A stretch of 64,000 bases of DNA from Ligula intestinalis (GCA_036362985.1 JAYGXS010000004.1:10168216-10232215), one strand, 5' to 3'; numbered from the stretch's first letter, positions 1-10,733 are shown. Notes: generated by a model not told the origin, from the letters alone. Numbers and translations: made by a program.

Positions 1-340
1 CCCGACTAATGCCTACCGTGTCTTGATCTGTCCCCCGTGTTGGTACAGGGCATCTACCACAAAGCCCGTTTGGGGGGGTGGGGCGTAAACATCCAACGTC
101 CACAGAAAGTATGTATAATGCCTTTTTCGAAGACTGCTGGGTCCACAATCGAAGATTCCCCAAATAAAAAGTCACGGAAGACGAAATTGTTAAGAACAGC
201 TTTTACTGCGTGCAAAGAGCCTTGCAACAGGCTCGGCCAAACGATCGGAACCGCTGCGTCAGTTGAGATAGCTTGTGTGTCCCCTCCTGCGATGCCTTGC
301 CCACGGCATGTCCATAGTGGTCTATGCAGTCAATCAGCTG
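1..340. other. No gene recognised
   Basis: Left flank of the Penelope-like element. Short open frames exist but none has a recognisable domain. There is a short run of G at about 71-84. Confidence 0.5.
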
Positions 341-2440
341 AAATTTGAAGCAAGCAAATATGGCAGAATTTATTCGATCAAATAAATTTCGTGACGGCTC
401 GTCAGCTGCGGCCCGTCTTTGCATGAATGAATAACAAGTGGGTTATAGCACAATTTGAATATCACCAAAATCAATAAAAGCAAGGTCAAATTTACGCGTA
501 AGCGAACATTCATATTGTCAACGTTACTCGGGAAAGGGCGGAATTTTGGGGGGGGGGAAACAACACAAAACAAACAAAAGGTGACTAAATGTAGGCCTAT
601 GGACCCCAAGGCAGCTGTAGCTTAGCCACATGTTCTAATTGCTTACATAGGTCGGGTTTATCCCGCCGTATGTAGGCTGCTTCCATGTAGCGTAATTTCC
701 TGTTTGTTCGTGCTCGAACAAGAACTCGGAAAGATTTTTTCGGATCGACAGAGTGACCACTGTCCAATAGATGTTTTGTAATAGAGGACCGAGGTACTTT
801 GTTTTCCTGTTTAAAAAGCCAAGAGGGTAAAGGTTCAGCTGCTCTGGTCGCCAATTGCCTTTGCGTTCGCCCGATGTACTTGCATCCGCAAGTGAATGTA
901 AATTCATAGACGCAGTTTGGAGTGGCGTGCAAAGGCAAGGTATCTTTTGTCTTGTTAACGGGAAGGCCTTTAATAGGACTGAGGAACACCAATGTAGCTG
1001 CATTGTACCTTCTCTCTATGGTGCATCGCAAACGTCGTTTGATTGTATTTGATAAATTGTCACCTTTGAAGGGTAGAGATATAAAAACGGGCTTTTTTGA
1101 AACAAACTGTTCCGTAATTTTCAGCCGTAAAGGTTTACTGTATTTCTGAATGAAACGTGAAGGATATCCACATTTAAGTAGGGCGTCTTTGATGCTGGAA
1201 ATTTCTGTTGGTAATGTATCATTGCTGCAAATTTTCTCAGCTCGCTGGAAGAGAGTTAGTACCAAGTTTCGTTTCCACTGGATTGGCACAAAACTAGTAA
1301 AGTGTAGGTACTGGCCCTTCCAGGTAGCCTTGTGATAAACACTTCGCCTTATTGAACCATCAGCCTCTCTAAACAGGAGGACGTCAAGAAAAGGCAACTT
1401 GTTGTTTTGCTCCATTTCCATCGTGAACTTTATTTTTGGATGCAATTTATTCATGAATCGAAGAAGGTTTTCAGCGTCTTGTTTGGTTTCAACTATAGTG
1501 AAGATATCATCGACGTAACGTCTGTATAAAGTTGTCTTGTTTAGTTGTGATGACACGTTATCTTCTAAATGGCCCATGAATATGTCAGCAAAAGTAGGTC
1601 CAAGTGGACTTCCCATTGCGACTCCATCGATTTGTCTATACCGATGCCCATTAAAGAGGAGTTGTAAATTTTTCGTACATAGTGTAAGCAATTCCCTTAT
1701 TAAATCAGGTGGTAGACGAGTATAGGATGCATCAGTACATCTAACGTCGATTGTTTCGTCCAATGGTACGTTTGTAAATAAGGATTCAACGTCTAAATAA
1801 ATCATAAATTTGTTTGCAATATTTTGGAACTTAATATCTTCAACAAATTGAAAGACATCCTTTGTCACGTAAGTGGAGAACCGGCTCCTAATTGGCTTTA
1901 ATTCCTTGACAAGCCATTGTGCTAGCTTGTGTTGAGAAGAGTTAATCATAGACAAAATTGGCCGCAAAGGTATGTCCTTCTTATGTGTTTTTGGCAGACC
2001 ATATAGTCTGGGGATGTGTGTTCCTTTAGGCTTTAAAGATAATGCAGTTGCAGTATCAATCAGGTTTTTGTTCCGCAACTTTTTAATAGCTTTCCATACT
2101 GAATCTTCTATTGCTTTGGTTTGATCTTTGCCTGACACCTCTAGACGAAATTTGCTCTGGTCACCCAAAATAGCTTCCATTTTTCTTACATAATCCTTCC
2201 GGTTGAGAATGACAACTCCATGGCCTTTGTCTGGTTTAGAAATTATTATATCCTCGTGGTGTTTCAAAGTGGTGTGGGCAGCCATGTGTTCTTTTGTCAG
2301 AGGAGTTGTTTGTGTTACAGGAGCATTGCGATATTGGTGAGCATTGATCGGTTCCGAACTTATGTGCGCCTCAAGCAGCATCGACGGGGCCCGTAGAATG
2401 GACAGGACATCTAGGGCACCTCATAAGGACTAACGGCACG
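341..2440 (-). mobile_element. Penelope-like retroelement, family A
   Basis: The element runs right to left: a long RT/GIY-YIG frame (597-2381) is followed by about 250 bp of 3' sequence. The left limit near 341 is set by comparison with a second copy at 61491-61868. Similarity between the two copies stops at the same point, just after an 'ACF(K/Q)F' stretch in the antisense translation. The right limit is uncertain; the N-terminal part of a full-length PLE protein is missing, so the copy is probably 5'-truncated near 2400. PLEs are a known retroelement class that uses a telomerase-related RT and a GIY-YIG nuclease. No terminal repeats were found around this copy. Confidence 0.8.
597..2381 (-). 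CDS. Penelope-like reverse transcriptase with GIY-YIG endonuclease
   Basis: A 594-residue uninterrupted frame. From N to C terminus it shows an 'SKPDKGHGVVILN' stretch near residue 50, 'YGLPKTHK' near 127, the PLE-typical 'DVESLFTNVPLDETI' near 196, 'GVAMGSPLGPTFADIFM' near 253 and the catalytic 'YRRYVDDIF' near 286. The C-terminal quarter holds a GIY-YIG-like endonuclease with 'CVYEFTFTCGCKYIGRT' and a later conserved Glu in 'RYMEAAYIRRDKPDLCKQ'. The RT catalytic Asp pair is intact and no stop interrupts the frame, so this is the best-preserved retroelement ORF in the window. Family members are usually longer at the N terminus, so the ATG used here is probably internal to the original frame. 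Whether it is expressed cannot be judged. Confidence 0.88.
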   Translation of the reverse strand: MLLEAHISSEPINAHQYRNAPVTQTTPLTKEHMAAHTTLKHHEDIIISKPDKGHGVVILNRKDYVRKMEAILGDQSKFRLEVSGKDQTKAIEDSVWKAIKKLRNKNLIDTATALSLKPKGTHIPRLYGLPKTHKKDIPLRPILSMINSSQHKLAQWLVKELKPIRSRFSTYVTKDVFQFVEDIKFQNIANKFMIYLDVESLFTNVPLDETIDVRCTDASYTRLPPDLIRELLTLCTKNLQLLFNGHRYRQIDGVAMGSPLGPTFADIFMGHLEDNVSSQLNKTTLYRRYVDDIFTIVETKQDAENLLRFMNKLHPKIKFTMEMEQNNKLPFLDVLLFREADGSIRRSVYHKATWKGQYLHFTSFVPIQWKRNLVLTLFQRAEKICSNDTLPTEISSIKDALLKCGYPSRFIQKYSKPLRLKITEQFVSKKPVFISLPFKGDNLSNTIKRRLRCTIERRYNAATLVFLSPIKGLPVNKTKDTLPLHATPNCVYEFTFTCGCKYIGRTQRQLATRAAEPLPSWLFKQENKVPRSSITKHLLDSGHSVDPKKSFRVLVRARTNRKLRYMEAAYIRRDKPDLCKQLEHVAKLQLPWGP

Positions 2441-3236
2441 CTGGGAAGTTATCTGATCACGCGCGAGAACCAAAAGCTTGAAAAACGACGACAGCATAAG
2501 TCATCACAGCCGTACTGCGTGCAAGCTACCGCACCTTGGCTAATCGTTCTCATGCCCAATCGAGCATTTTGCTGGCTAAATGGTAGCTGACATTTAAGGT
2601 CGACGGGTCTTATCAAGGGAAACACAAGTTCACACCCCCTGGATTCATCGAAGAGGCGTACAAACCAATTTATAGTCTTCAGCAAACCAGCGTTGAAGTT
2701 ATGGCAGACTGACTGATAACTGAAAAAAAACACCAGGAAAAATGAGCCACCAAAGCCCTTGTTCCGCTGTTTATTTGTCAGGTGAAACACTAGGAAATTT
2801 ATGACGAGGGAAAAATAAGGTTCGCGACATGACTCCACAAAACATTTGTTTGCTTCAGACTTGCATACCTTACAATATCCCCACTTCCCTTAGAAAATCC
2901 AACATCATCACTCTGATATCTGCCGTCCTCTAGATGCCGTTAATGGTTAGACCTAAAATCTTTAAGATGTAAAAAGAAACTGCTCTACAGTCGAGGTATG
3001 CATGACAGTCAAAATGACGTAAAAGCCCTAAAAAGCGGATATTTCCTGACTGAACGGCCTGTTTATTAGTCAGCTTTTTACTTTATCTTCTAAACCTTCG
3101 TTTAGGCTGAACATTGGAGGAATCTTAAGCTTCTCACTGACCAATGCAACACACTGGCACATGTCGATACTGATTTGGGTACTTTCAATGTGAAATTTAT
3201 CCACACTCCTGTAGTGGTCGCTGCCGACCTACGCCC
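2441..3236. other. No gene recognised
   Basis: Open frames here have no recognisable motif. A 129-codon minus-strand frame (2449-2838) is low complexity with a Phe-rich run and looks spurious. Confidence 0.4.
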
Positions 3237-3360
3237 TCTATTGCTTTGTCCGGTGTCATTGTTCAAGGTCAGCTGCCTCAAGGTCATCCAACACACGTGC
3301 GTCTAGGTTCTCGTGGCTGCCCACGCACCACTCGAACATGTCCCTTTTTCCCCACCCTCG
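3237..3360 (+). repeat. Dispersed repeat (unclassified)
   Basis: The stretch with 'GTTCAAGGTCAGCTGCCTCA' is similar to 17080-17300 and 23760-23990, which share the same order of motifs. It abuts a partial L1 LTR, so it may be the head of a chimeric or recombined repeat. Family unknown. Confidence 0.5.
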
Positions 3361-3563
3361 GCCGCCAAACATCACTTGGGACCCGGCCAGTCTCCTGGGT
3401 GGTCGTCTGCTCACAAGCCCAACTTCTTCCTCATTATTCTCCGTTCCTTTGTGTACACAATAAACGATTCCTCCTATTCTGGCTTCCATCGACTTTTCCA
3501 CTAAGTAACTATGGTCTGAAGATCGCAGTTGCTATGGTTTAACTTACTTAACCTCCTGCGATA
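3361..3563 (+). repeat. Partial solo LTR, family L1
   Basis: Matches the 3' half of the L1 LTRs: the 'GTGTACACAATAAACG' polyadenylation region, then 'CTAAGTAACTATGGTCTGAAG', and the terminal hairpin-like 'GGTTTAACTTACTTAACC' ending TGCGATA. The 5' half is replaced by another repeat. Confidence 0.65.
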
Positions 3564-3759
3564 CTCCCACTGACTCCTAGCTTCCCTGAAACCGCACTTC
3601 TCTATTACTACGTGTCTGTGGTAACAGTGATTAACCACCTTATAAAACGTTTGCGGTGCAATACCTGCCGAGCCAGATTGTGTCTCTGCATTTCCCCTCA
3701 AATCTTGCTGTTCTCAGGTAGCTCCTGTCTTGGCACACTCATGCAGTCCAAGATTCCCA

Positions 3760-4250
3760 ACATTTGGCATACAGTATGAATCACGCATTTCGTCGCATAC
3801 CTTCACCGATTATTTTCCTAAATCTGTTTGTCCGATTTCCTGCACTTCCGCAATGCTGGAGTCTCCTGAAGGAGTTGCCTTATATATTATCAGGCTATTC
3901 TCCCCCACTTTTTCCAATCCCTTCCAATTTGCATGTAAGGCCAGGCGTAGTGGTCAAGACGCTGTTGCTCTTGTGGTACATCGTGCTCTAAGATATGTAG
4001 ATAAGAGTCGCTGGACGTACGTATGCGCATTTCCTGATTCTGCCCTGAATACTATCCCATGCTACCTCGTCCTCAGCAAAACCTCCGCGTGCGGCTCTTC
4101 CAGCCGGACTGTCTCGTGACTTGGGGACTATTTTGCTTTCCGCACCCAATGCCTCCAACCCGGCAAGCGATAATCTACGGTACTGCCCAATAACTGGAGT
4201 TATTCAAGGTTCTACTTAATCCCTTCACTTTTTCTGCCTTCTCCACGGAG
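3760..4250 (+). pseudogene. Non-LTR retrotransposon RT fragment, degenerate
   Basis: The translation resembles the RT domain of RTE/jockey-like non-LTR elements: 'FQFACKARRSGQDAVALV' followed by 'ALNTIPCYLVLSKTSACG', the region before the YxDD box. The normal Asp-Tyr of the A motif is damaged ('CAFPDSALNTIP'). The frame then shifts, with 'LGDYFAFRTQCLQPGKR' in another frame and a stop. No endonuclease or YADD segment is present. The fragment ends where the L1 LTR at 4255 begins, so the LTR insertion may have cut it. Confidence 0.7.
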
Positions 4251-4254
4251 GACT

Positions 4255-4716
4255 TAAAGGAGTTAAGGATAAGAAGGTTAACAATAACAGCTACAAACTT
4301 CCAGGCCCGGTTCCTTAGGAGATGGGAGAAGTCTTGGGAAGGCCAGAGTAGTAGGAACAATGTATTGTGTACAGAAGAGTAGAGAGGAAGTTGCCACTCG
4401 GTCCGGTAGTGAGGGCGCGTAAGCGGGCGTCCCGCTTAATGCGGATTCCCAAGTTTCCGTCGGTGCATAAAATTGACTAAAGGACAGGAGAGTGCTTGGC
4501 CAGAACGGATTGGCCACGAGCACTTCGGGACGTTGATAGGTCGACCAGTTTGGGGCGCCTCTATGCGCCCCGGTCGTGTGAGGGCAAAGGTCGCGCGTTG
4601 GTGTGGACATGTGCCATCGCGCTGAGAAAGGCGTGACTGGGTGACCAAAATTTACCCCGCGAGAACACGTCATTGGCGTCTCGAGTTTGAAGGAGGTGGG
4701 CTGTAGACCCGCTACA
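4255..4716 (-). repeat. Solo LTR, family L1 (long form)
   Basis: Very similar over its whole length to the copy at 40354-40794. On the plus strand it begins with 'GGAGTTAAGGATAAGAAGG', carries 'CCCGGTTCCTTAGGAGATGG', and ends GCTACA. Flanks are GACT on the left and AACT on the right, which is three of four bases for a target-site duplication. Confidence 0.75.
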
Positions 4717-4881
4717 AACTTGATATCGCAAACTGGAGGTTTATATGTTAAATATCTTGATTATATAGTTGTTGGTCATCCTCTCAAAACGTAGACACAC
4801 TTCCAGGTTCCTAAAGATTGCATTGGCCACGTCTAAGCATGGTTGTTCGCAAAGGGTCTTCTACTGAGTAATCAGAAGTCC

Positions 4882-5161
4882 TGTGGTGACTCACTCCACA
4901 AAGGCGAGCATGTACAAAGGCTCGCTGCCACTAACGAGTACTTCTGCACTTGAAGGCGCCCTCTGCAACAGCCAATCAGTTCCCGCAAAGGCTAGCCTCT
5001 CTCGGTGGTGAATAGGATGCATGCAGGCCTTGGTCGATGCAGTCCTTCCGGCCAATAACCTTTGAGGCAACCCTGGCCTTTATGGACTTCTCTTCTGCTC
5101 TAAGTAACCATTGTCTGGAGATCGCAGTCGCACGGTTTAACTTACTTAATTCCCTGCGATA
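4882..5161 (+). repeat. Solo LTR, family L1, internally deleted
   Basis: Starts TGTGGTGAC and ends CCCTGCGATA, flanked on both sides by GTCC (4878-4881 and 5162-5165), a perfect 4-bp target-site duplication. At 280 bp it is about 100 bp shorter than its relatives; the polyadenylation region is missing. Confidence 0.78.
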
Positions 5162-5221
5162 GTCCGTCCAGTGCGTTTTCCAGTCCTCCCAGTCCTGAAT
5201 CCTTAGACACTCTATCGCTGG

Positions 5222-5587
5222 GGGTTAAGCTAATAGAGAAAACCCTAGTAGCTGCGACATTTAGGACCCGGGTCCTTAGGGGAAGAGAAAAAAAATGGGT
5301 GGCCAGAGGGGTCGGAAGAGTTTATTCTGTACAGAAGGAAATACAAATAGGCAGGAGGAAGTTGACTGTCGGACTTCACGCCCAGCCGTGAAGGGGTGCT
5401 GGTCGGAAGTGGTGTGAGGTTGGCGGATATCGCAGTGGTGTCCTTTATAAATCGGCCTTGATAGTGATTGGCCAGACTAGGGAGAGGCAAGCCAATGCAC
5501 GCGTTTTAGTGGCCGCGCCAGACAAGCCTTCACGCGGGGCATGCGGCTTGCAATCACGCAACCTCATGCGTGACGTGCATGAGATGT
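5222..5587 (-). repeat. L1-related LTR fragment
   Basis: Contains 'GGACCCGGGTCCTTAGGGGA' and 'GAGTTTATTCTGTACAGAAGG', the conserved L1 LTR core in minus orientation. The distal end is not clear because the gypsy element begins at 5588. It resembles the copy near 29600-29925. Confidence 0.5.
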
Positions 5588-5976
5588 TGTCGCAGGTTAT
5601 GATGTCGACAAACAGAAGGTTTCCCCAAATCACAAGTCCAACAAGACGGCGTGGGAGGACGGAAACTTTTCTGCCAGAAAATCGAGAGTACACAGGCGGA
5701 GTTGTGCACGCCGAATCGGTAAGCCAAGTTGTGTGTTCGGTGCAGTGGATCCGAGACAGCTGGGCGATGCACTCAGGCAGGTGGAGATACGCGCATCTAT
5801 TGGCTGAAGCACTGAGCCGCGAAAATTGGGGGAGCATAGGAGAAGAAGGACATCGCGGAACCTCTCGTAGCTGTTGGCAGACACAGTGCGTAGGCGTCGA
5901 GCCGGCGCGCGTACACAGCGAACTTGCGCGGCTTTGGCAACGAAGCCAGCGTGAGTCAGCGAGGCAGGCTCCCACA
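5588..5976 (-). repeat. 3' LTR of gypsy element 1
   Basis: 389 bp on the plus strand from TGTCGCAGG to GGCTCCCACA. It pairs with 9716-10115. In element orientation it starts TGTGGGAGCC and ends CCTGCGACA, so it has the TG...CA ends expected of an LTR. Confidence 0.88.
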
Positions 5977-6031
5977 GTACCCCCTGTAAGACTGAAGGCG
6001 GTGGAAACGACGCCGAAGGCAAGATTGCTGC

Positions 6032-6918
6032 CTAAAAAATATGGGTGACAATACGGTCAGGGAAATTAACATGTCGTTCACTCCGGGTGATATATACAGG
6101 GGATGTGGAAGAGGAGTTGGTGGGAGCAGTGGCAGAAGTGTCAGAGTTGGAGGCAGTAGCAGAAGTGTTAGAGTTGGAGGCAGGAGCAGGTTGGGGTTGC
6201 GGACAGGAGGGAAAAGATAAAATGCGGGACGGTGGAATAGAGGGTTGAGGAGGAGGGTAAACAAAGGGCGGAAAACCAGAGGGCTCGTCCGACGAAGTGT
6301 CCGGGACAACAGCCTTCAGCCGGTCAACGGTCACGATCTCCTCGCGAATACCATATTTGATACGGTATGTGTTCGTCCCACGCGAGATAACACGGAAGGG
6401 TCCCTCGTAGGGTGATTCCAGGGGCCAGCGGACGCGATCACATCGTAGAAATACGTGAGTACAGGTCACCCAGTCTTTCTCGAGATAAGACTCAGAGACA
6501 GAGGGCCGGGGAGGAACCGAGGATAGCGTCCGCAGAAACTGCCGGAGGCGATGCAGGCGGTTGGCAGGATCCTCGACCGCACTTGAGGAAATGGCGAGAT
6601 CAGCTCACCGGGAAGTCGGACAGGGGCGCCGAACACCAGTTCAGTGGCGGAGCAGTCAAGGTCCGACTTGAGGGAGGAGCGGATGCCCAAGAGGACCAGG
6701 GGAAGATGGTCCGTCCAGTTCTCCGGATCAGCCGCGGCGCGTAGGGAGGCCTTCAACTGGCGATGAAACCGCTCGACCAGCCCGTTGGCAGCCGGGTGAT
6801 AGGCTGTAGTGCGGATGCGGGTATAGCCTAAAAAGTAGAGAACAGACTGGAAGAGATTAGATTCAAACTGAGCACCGCGATCAGTCATGATAGTGGATGG
6901 AGCGCCGAAGATGGCAAC
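6032..6918 (-). pseudogene. Gypsy 1 integrase C-terminal half and pol tail, frameshifted
   Basis: Downstream of an in-frame stop (see 6919-8735) the integrase continues with 'MTDRGAQFES' (second catalytic Asp), 'YHPAANGLVERFHRQLK' (catalytic Glu) and 'ATELVFGAPVRLPGEL'. The frame then shifts before 6469 and resumes as 'CDRVRWPLESPYEGPFRVI' and 'YGIREEIVTVDRLKAVVPD', the gypsy integrase C-terminal domain. A Ser/Thr/Pro-rich tail follows, ending 'HVNFPDRIVTHIF'; gypsy 2 ends in the comparable 'HVRFPTNLRDFF'. Confidence 0.82.
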
Positions 6919-8735
6919 TCAACGACTGATGAAGGCCTTGACAACCGTAGAAGCCTCGATATTGGGGAGTGGGATAGCCTCGGGCCACCGAGTGAATCGG
7001 TCCACGCAGGTGAGAAGGTAGGAACAACCGTTGGACGGAGGCAGGGGGCCTACAATATCCAGATGGATGTGACTGAACCTCGTACCGGAGCCGGGGAAGG
7101 TGCCAATGGATGCCTTGTTGTGCCGATGGACCTTGCTTCGTTGACAGCTCAGGCAAGCCCGTGCCCAAGCCTTGACGTCCTTGTGCATCCCAGGCCAGAC
7201 AAAGCGATCAGAGACCAGCTTGTCGGTTGCTCGACTCCCAGGGTGAGATAGGTTGTGCAAGGAGGAGAAAACTGTGCGGCGAAGGGATGGTAGCACGAAT
7301 GGACGGAGAGCAGCGGTGGAGACGTCACACAGGATGTTGCTGTTGCCAGTAGGCAGTGGTAGTTCCTGGAGTTGGAGTCCGGAAACGTCCTCGTCAGAAG
7401 GTGAACCAACACGGCGTTGTTCGGCAGCCATAGCAGTCAGATCGATCTCGGGAGTCAGTTGCAAATGGGCGATGGAGGGTCTGGAGAGCGTGTCAGCCAC
7501 CTCATTGCGTGACCCACCGGTGTGGCGGATATCTGAGGTGAACTGTGAGATATAGTCCAGTTGTCTAAGCTCGCGTGGGTTAAGCTTGTCAGAATGTGAC
7601 ATTAAGGCATAGGATAGTGGTTTATGGTCAGAGAAAACGACGAAGTCTCTACCCTCGAGGAAGTGCCGGAAGTATTTCACGGCAAGGTAGAGAGCCAGAA
7701 TCTCCCGTCTTAAAGTGCTGTAGCGTGATTCGGCAGGTGTTAGCTTCTTGGAAAAGAAGGCTAAGGGCTGAGTTTGACCTGCAACGTGTTGTTGAAGAAC
7801 CGCGCCGACTGCAACATTGGAGGCGTCAACCATGAGGGAGAGAGGCGCATCGGGATCATAGAGCATCAGAAGTGTAGCATCGGCCAGGGCTGCCTTCACC
7901 TTATCAAAAGCAGCGAGGGCATCTGCTGATAGCTCAAACGAACGTTTGGAAGTAGAAAGAAGATTCGTGAGTGGCAGAATGGTGTCAGCACAGTTCACCA
8001 TGCCCAGAAAACGCTGGAGTTGACGCTTGGAAGAAGGAGGCGGGAAGTCACGGATGGCTGCAACTTTGACCGGCAGGGGATGAATACCATGAGAGTAAAC
8101 CAGGTGTCCAAGAAATTCAAGGGAAGACACACCGAAGACACACTTGGACGGGTTGAGAACAACGCCAAACTGTTGAAGGCGGTCAAATACCGTTGTGAGA
8201 TGTTCCATGTGTTCCTCGGCGGTAGAGCTGGCCATCAAGAGATCGTTGACGTAAGTATAGACGAAATATAGGCCACGGAGCACCCGATCAACGAACCTCT
8301 GGAAGGTCTGGGAGGCGTTGCGGAGTCCAAACGGCATGCGCAGGAACTCAAAGAGGCCAAATGGGGTGGTGACGGCCGTCTTGGGAACGTCCTCCGGGGC
8401 GATGGGTATCTGATGGAAAGCCCGGACCAGGTCAATCTTCGAGAACACGGATTTGCCGAATAGGGCACCGGCAAAATCCTGAAGATGCGGCACAGGATAG
8501 CGGTCCGGAGTGGTGACGTTGTTCAAGGCCCGGTAGTCACCGCAGGGGCGCCAGTCACCAGAAGTGGCCTTGGGAACCATGTGGAGGGGTGAGGCCCATG
8601 GGCTGTCAGAGTGGCGGACAATGCCCATTTGAAGCATGTGGTCAAACTCGGCCTTGGCGGCAGCAGGTCGTGCGGGCGCGAGACGACGGGGCCTGGAGAA
8701 GACGGGAGGGCCAGTGCTCCAAAATGTGATGGAAA
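6919..8735 (-). pseudogene. Gypsy 1 reverse transcriptase, RNase H and N-terminal integrase
   Basis: Order: '[20 protein letters not shown]', '[19 protein letters not shown]', '[12 protein letters not shown]', '[20 protein letters not shown]', then the catalytic motif as '[12 protein letters not shown]'. The first Asp of the usual Y-x-D-D is Asn (codon at plus 8245-8247). Near 7985-8000 '[12 protein letters not shown]' lacks about eight residues that other gypsy RTs have between the Asn and Cys. RNase H follows ('[17 protein letters not shown]', 'VVFSDHKPL'), then the integrase zinc-binding region ('[14 protein letters not shown]' with 'CLSCQRSKV') and '[11 protein letters not shown]' with the first catalytic Asp. 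The frame ends at a TGA at 6919-6921 inside the integrase core. A 1-nt frameshift near 8715-8735 separates it from protease. Confidence 0.88.
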
Positions 8736-9739
8736 ACGTCGTGTGGCGGGGTAGATGTGTTAAAATTTGGGCGGATAAGAGCAGGATATTTGGCAAGAAG
8801 TTGCCGAAATTGATTCTCAGGATCTGGATCCAGAACGGCGAGTTTGCTCGAGAATTCAGAGGAAGGGATGCCTCGGATAGAGAGTTTAGTTGTCTGGTCA
8901 TGCAAACTAAAGTGGCGGCAGTCCACCATGAGATTAAAGGCAGCGAGGAAATCTGCCCCAAGAATGGCGGAGGGCACATCGGCGACGATAAACACCCAAG
9001 AGAAGAGTCGTCGGAGGCCAATAACCATTGAAAGAGAACGGGTGCCGAAAGTATCAATTGGTGAGGTGTTGACGGCCTGGATGAAAAGGCTGGGGTTCGG
9101 GCATCGACAGTCTGTTGGTGAAGGAAGAAGGACGCTCAGCTAACCGCCGGTATCAATCAAGAAACGCCTGCCACTCAAGACCTCGCAGACATAAAAAGTC
9201 CGACCGGGATTAGAAACACCAGGAAGACTGGTGGCGTTCACCTTCGTGTGTACTGGCTTAGCCCGTTTGCGCCGCTTGAAGGAAAAGGAGCAGGGAGAGG
9301 TGCAGTGACGGGCTCTGGCGCCAAAGGTAGAGTGATACCAGCAAGTGGTAGCGGAGCTGGGATGAACTGAAACAGCAGGCTAGATATGCCGGGTGAATGC
9401 CCTCGATGAATGCCGGGATGAAGAGCTTAATTGCTGTTGATCAGCAAGTACCTGTTCGTTGATTTGCGCAATCTCAGCCTTCAGTTGTGAGATAACGTCA
9501 GAAGAAATAGCAGAAGTTGGGAGTGCGGCAGGTGATGGTTTGACAAAGCTGTACCTCTCCATCAATTGTTCACCCAGAAGAATAAGTTCAGCGGCAGTGA
9601 GAGCGTCAGCAGTAGGTGCTAACATGCATTGAATTTCTGGGGGAAAGCTGTCCATTGTCAAAGCCTGACTATATCGTGGATTTGGAAGAAAGGCGTGTTC
9701 GGAGGGAGTCACCAATGTCGCAGGTTGTGATGTCGACAA
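8736..9739 (-). pseudogene. Gypsy 1 gag remnant and protease
   Basis: The gag frame starts at 9739, within the end of the LTR, and runs 'DSFPPEIQCMLAPTADAL' to a stop at 9380. In the same frame beyond the stop comes 'CWYHSTFGARARHCTSPC', the C-x2-H-x9-C-x3-C finger. Gag is far shorter than in gypsy 2 (about 340 residues), so most of the capsid region is deleted. Protease follows with 'GRRFLIDTGG', carrying the catalytic Asp-Thr-Gly. A TAG stop comes directly after it, and then a separate open piece with '[18 protein letters not shown]'. Confidence 0.82.
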
Positions 9740-10115
9740 ACAGAAGGTTCCCCCAAATCACAAGTCAAGCAAGATGGCGTAGGAGGACAGAAGCTTTACT
9801 GCCAGGAAATCGAGAGTACAAAGGCGGGGTTGTGCACGCCCAGTCGGTAAGCCAAGTCGTGTGTTCGGTGCAGTGGACACGAGACAGCTGGGCGATGCAC
9901 TCAGACAGGTGGAGATGCGCGCATCTATTGGCTGAAGCACTGAGCCGCGAAAATTGGGGGAGCATAGGAGAAGAAGGACATCGCCGGACCTCTCATAGCT
10001 GTTGGCAGACACAGTGCGTAGGCGCGGAGCCGGCGCGGAGCCGGCGCGCGTACACAGCGAGCTTGCGCGGCTTTGGCAACGAAGCCAGCGTGAGTCAGCG
10101 AGGCAGGCTCATACA
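9716..10115 (-). repeat. 5' LTR of gypsy element 1
   Basis: 400 bp from TGTCGCAGG to GGCTCATACA. It has an extra tandem copy of GCGCGGAGCCG near 10022-10045 that the other LTR lacks, and differs from it at roughly 25 positions. Confidence 0.88.
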
Positions 10116-10338
10116 AGGTCACTATAATTGTGCCCAACGGGGTGTCCTCTTTCCTGTAACTTGACGTTACGCTGACACGCGTACTTAAAATCGCTCAGCC
10201 ATCCCGATAATTATACGTCTTTAATGGTACACAATTCGCTAAATACCCAGGAAGATTAGACGGATAAAAAAACATGTTCGAATACGTTCCTCAAACGCCT
10301 CTACACCACTCTCTTCGTTTTCCTTCCCACTGTGAATT

Positions 10339-10733
10339 TATCACAGAGGGTTAGGTGAGTTAAACCGAGCAACTGCGATCTTCAGACCATGGTTACTTAG
10401 TGGAAACGAAGTCGGGAAAGGCCAAAGTAGTAGGAAGAGTATTTTGTGTTCACAGAGGAACGAAGAATAGATGGAAGAAGTCTAACTTGGGAGAACACGA
10501 CCGCCAAGGAGATTGACTGGGTCCCAAGTGCCAGTTTGAGAGCAGTCGGGCCAGTAGACAGAGAGATTGCGCGTTCATTGGCTGGGTCGGCCTGTGATTG
10601 TTTGGACAACGTGTGTGTGTGTGTTCCATGTCTCACGGGTCAGTAAGTCTAGCGGCCGCCACGACCTTGTGGTCTAGACGGATTGAGGTCACGACGGGAA
10701 GGCCAGGCATCGAGCAGACAACGGCCCACTACA
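10339..10733 (-). repeat. Solo LTR, family L1
   Basis: Minus-oriented copy closely matching 22810-23215 throughout, from TATCACAGAGGG to CCCACTACA. Flanks AATT/CATT match in three of four bases. It contains a short GTGTGTGTGTGTG run. Confidence 0.75.

Larger units (their letters stand above)
5588..10115 (-). mobile_element. Ty3/gypsy LTR retrotransposon, CsRn1-like, inactivated
   Basis: Two direct LTRs enclose a gag-protease-RT-RNase H-integrase order read on the minus strand. Just inside the 5' LTR, the minus strand reads TTGGTGACTCCC, a primer-binding site close to the tRNA-Trp type (TGGTGACCCC) known for CsRn1-like elements. Just before the 3' LTR is a G-rich polypurine tract (ACAGGGGGTAC). 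The Gag finger is C-x2-H-x9-C-x3-C, the unusual C-H-C-C form of the CsRn1 group. The flanks (ATGT and AGGT) match in three of four bases. About 25 differences between the LTRs (by eye), several stops and frameshifts and an Asn in the RT active site indicate an old, dead copy. Confidence 0.9.

Noticed and set aside
5458..6048. 196-codon plus-strand frame
   Set aside because: It lies across the 3' LTR of gypsy element 1 on the opposite strand and has no domain.
6919..9057. Full 712-codon frame as one protein from its first ATG
   Set aside because: The first roughly 110 codons are out of frame with protease sequence, which is read in another frame at 8642-9028; real RT coding begins after the frameshift near 8720.
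9616..10164. 182-codon plus-strand frame
   Set aside because: Antisense reading of the other gypsy 1 LTR; shares peptides with the 5458 frame only because the LTRs repeat.
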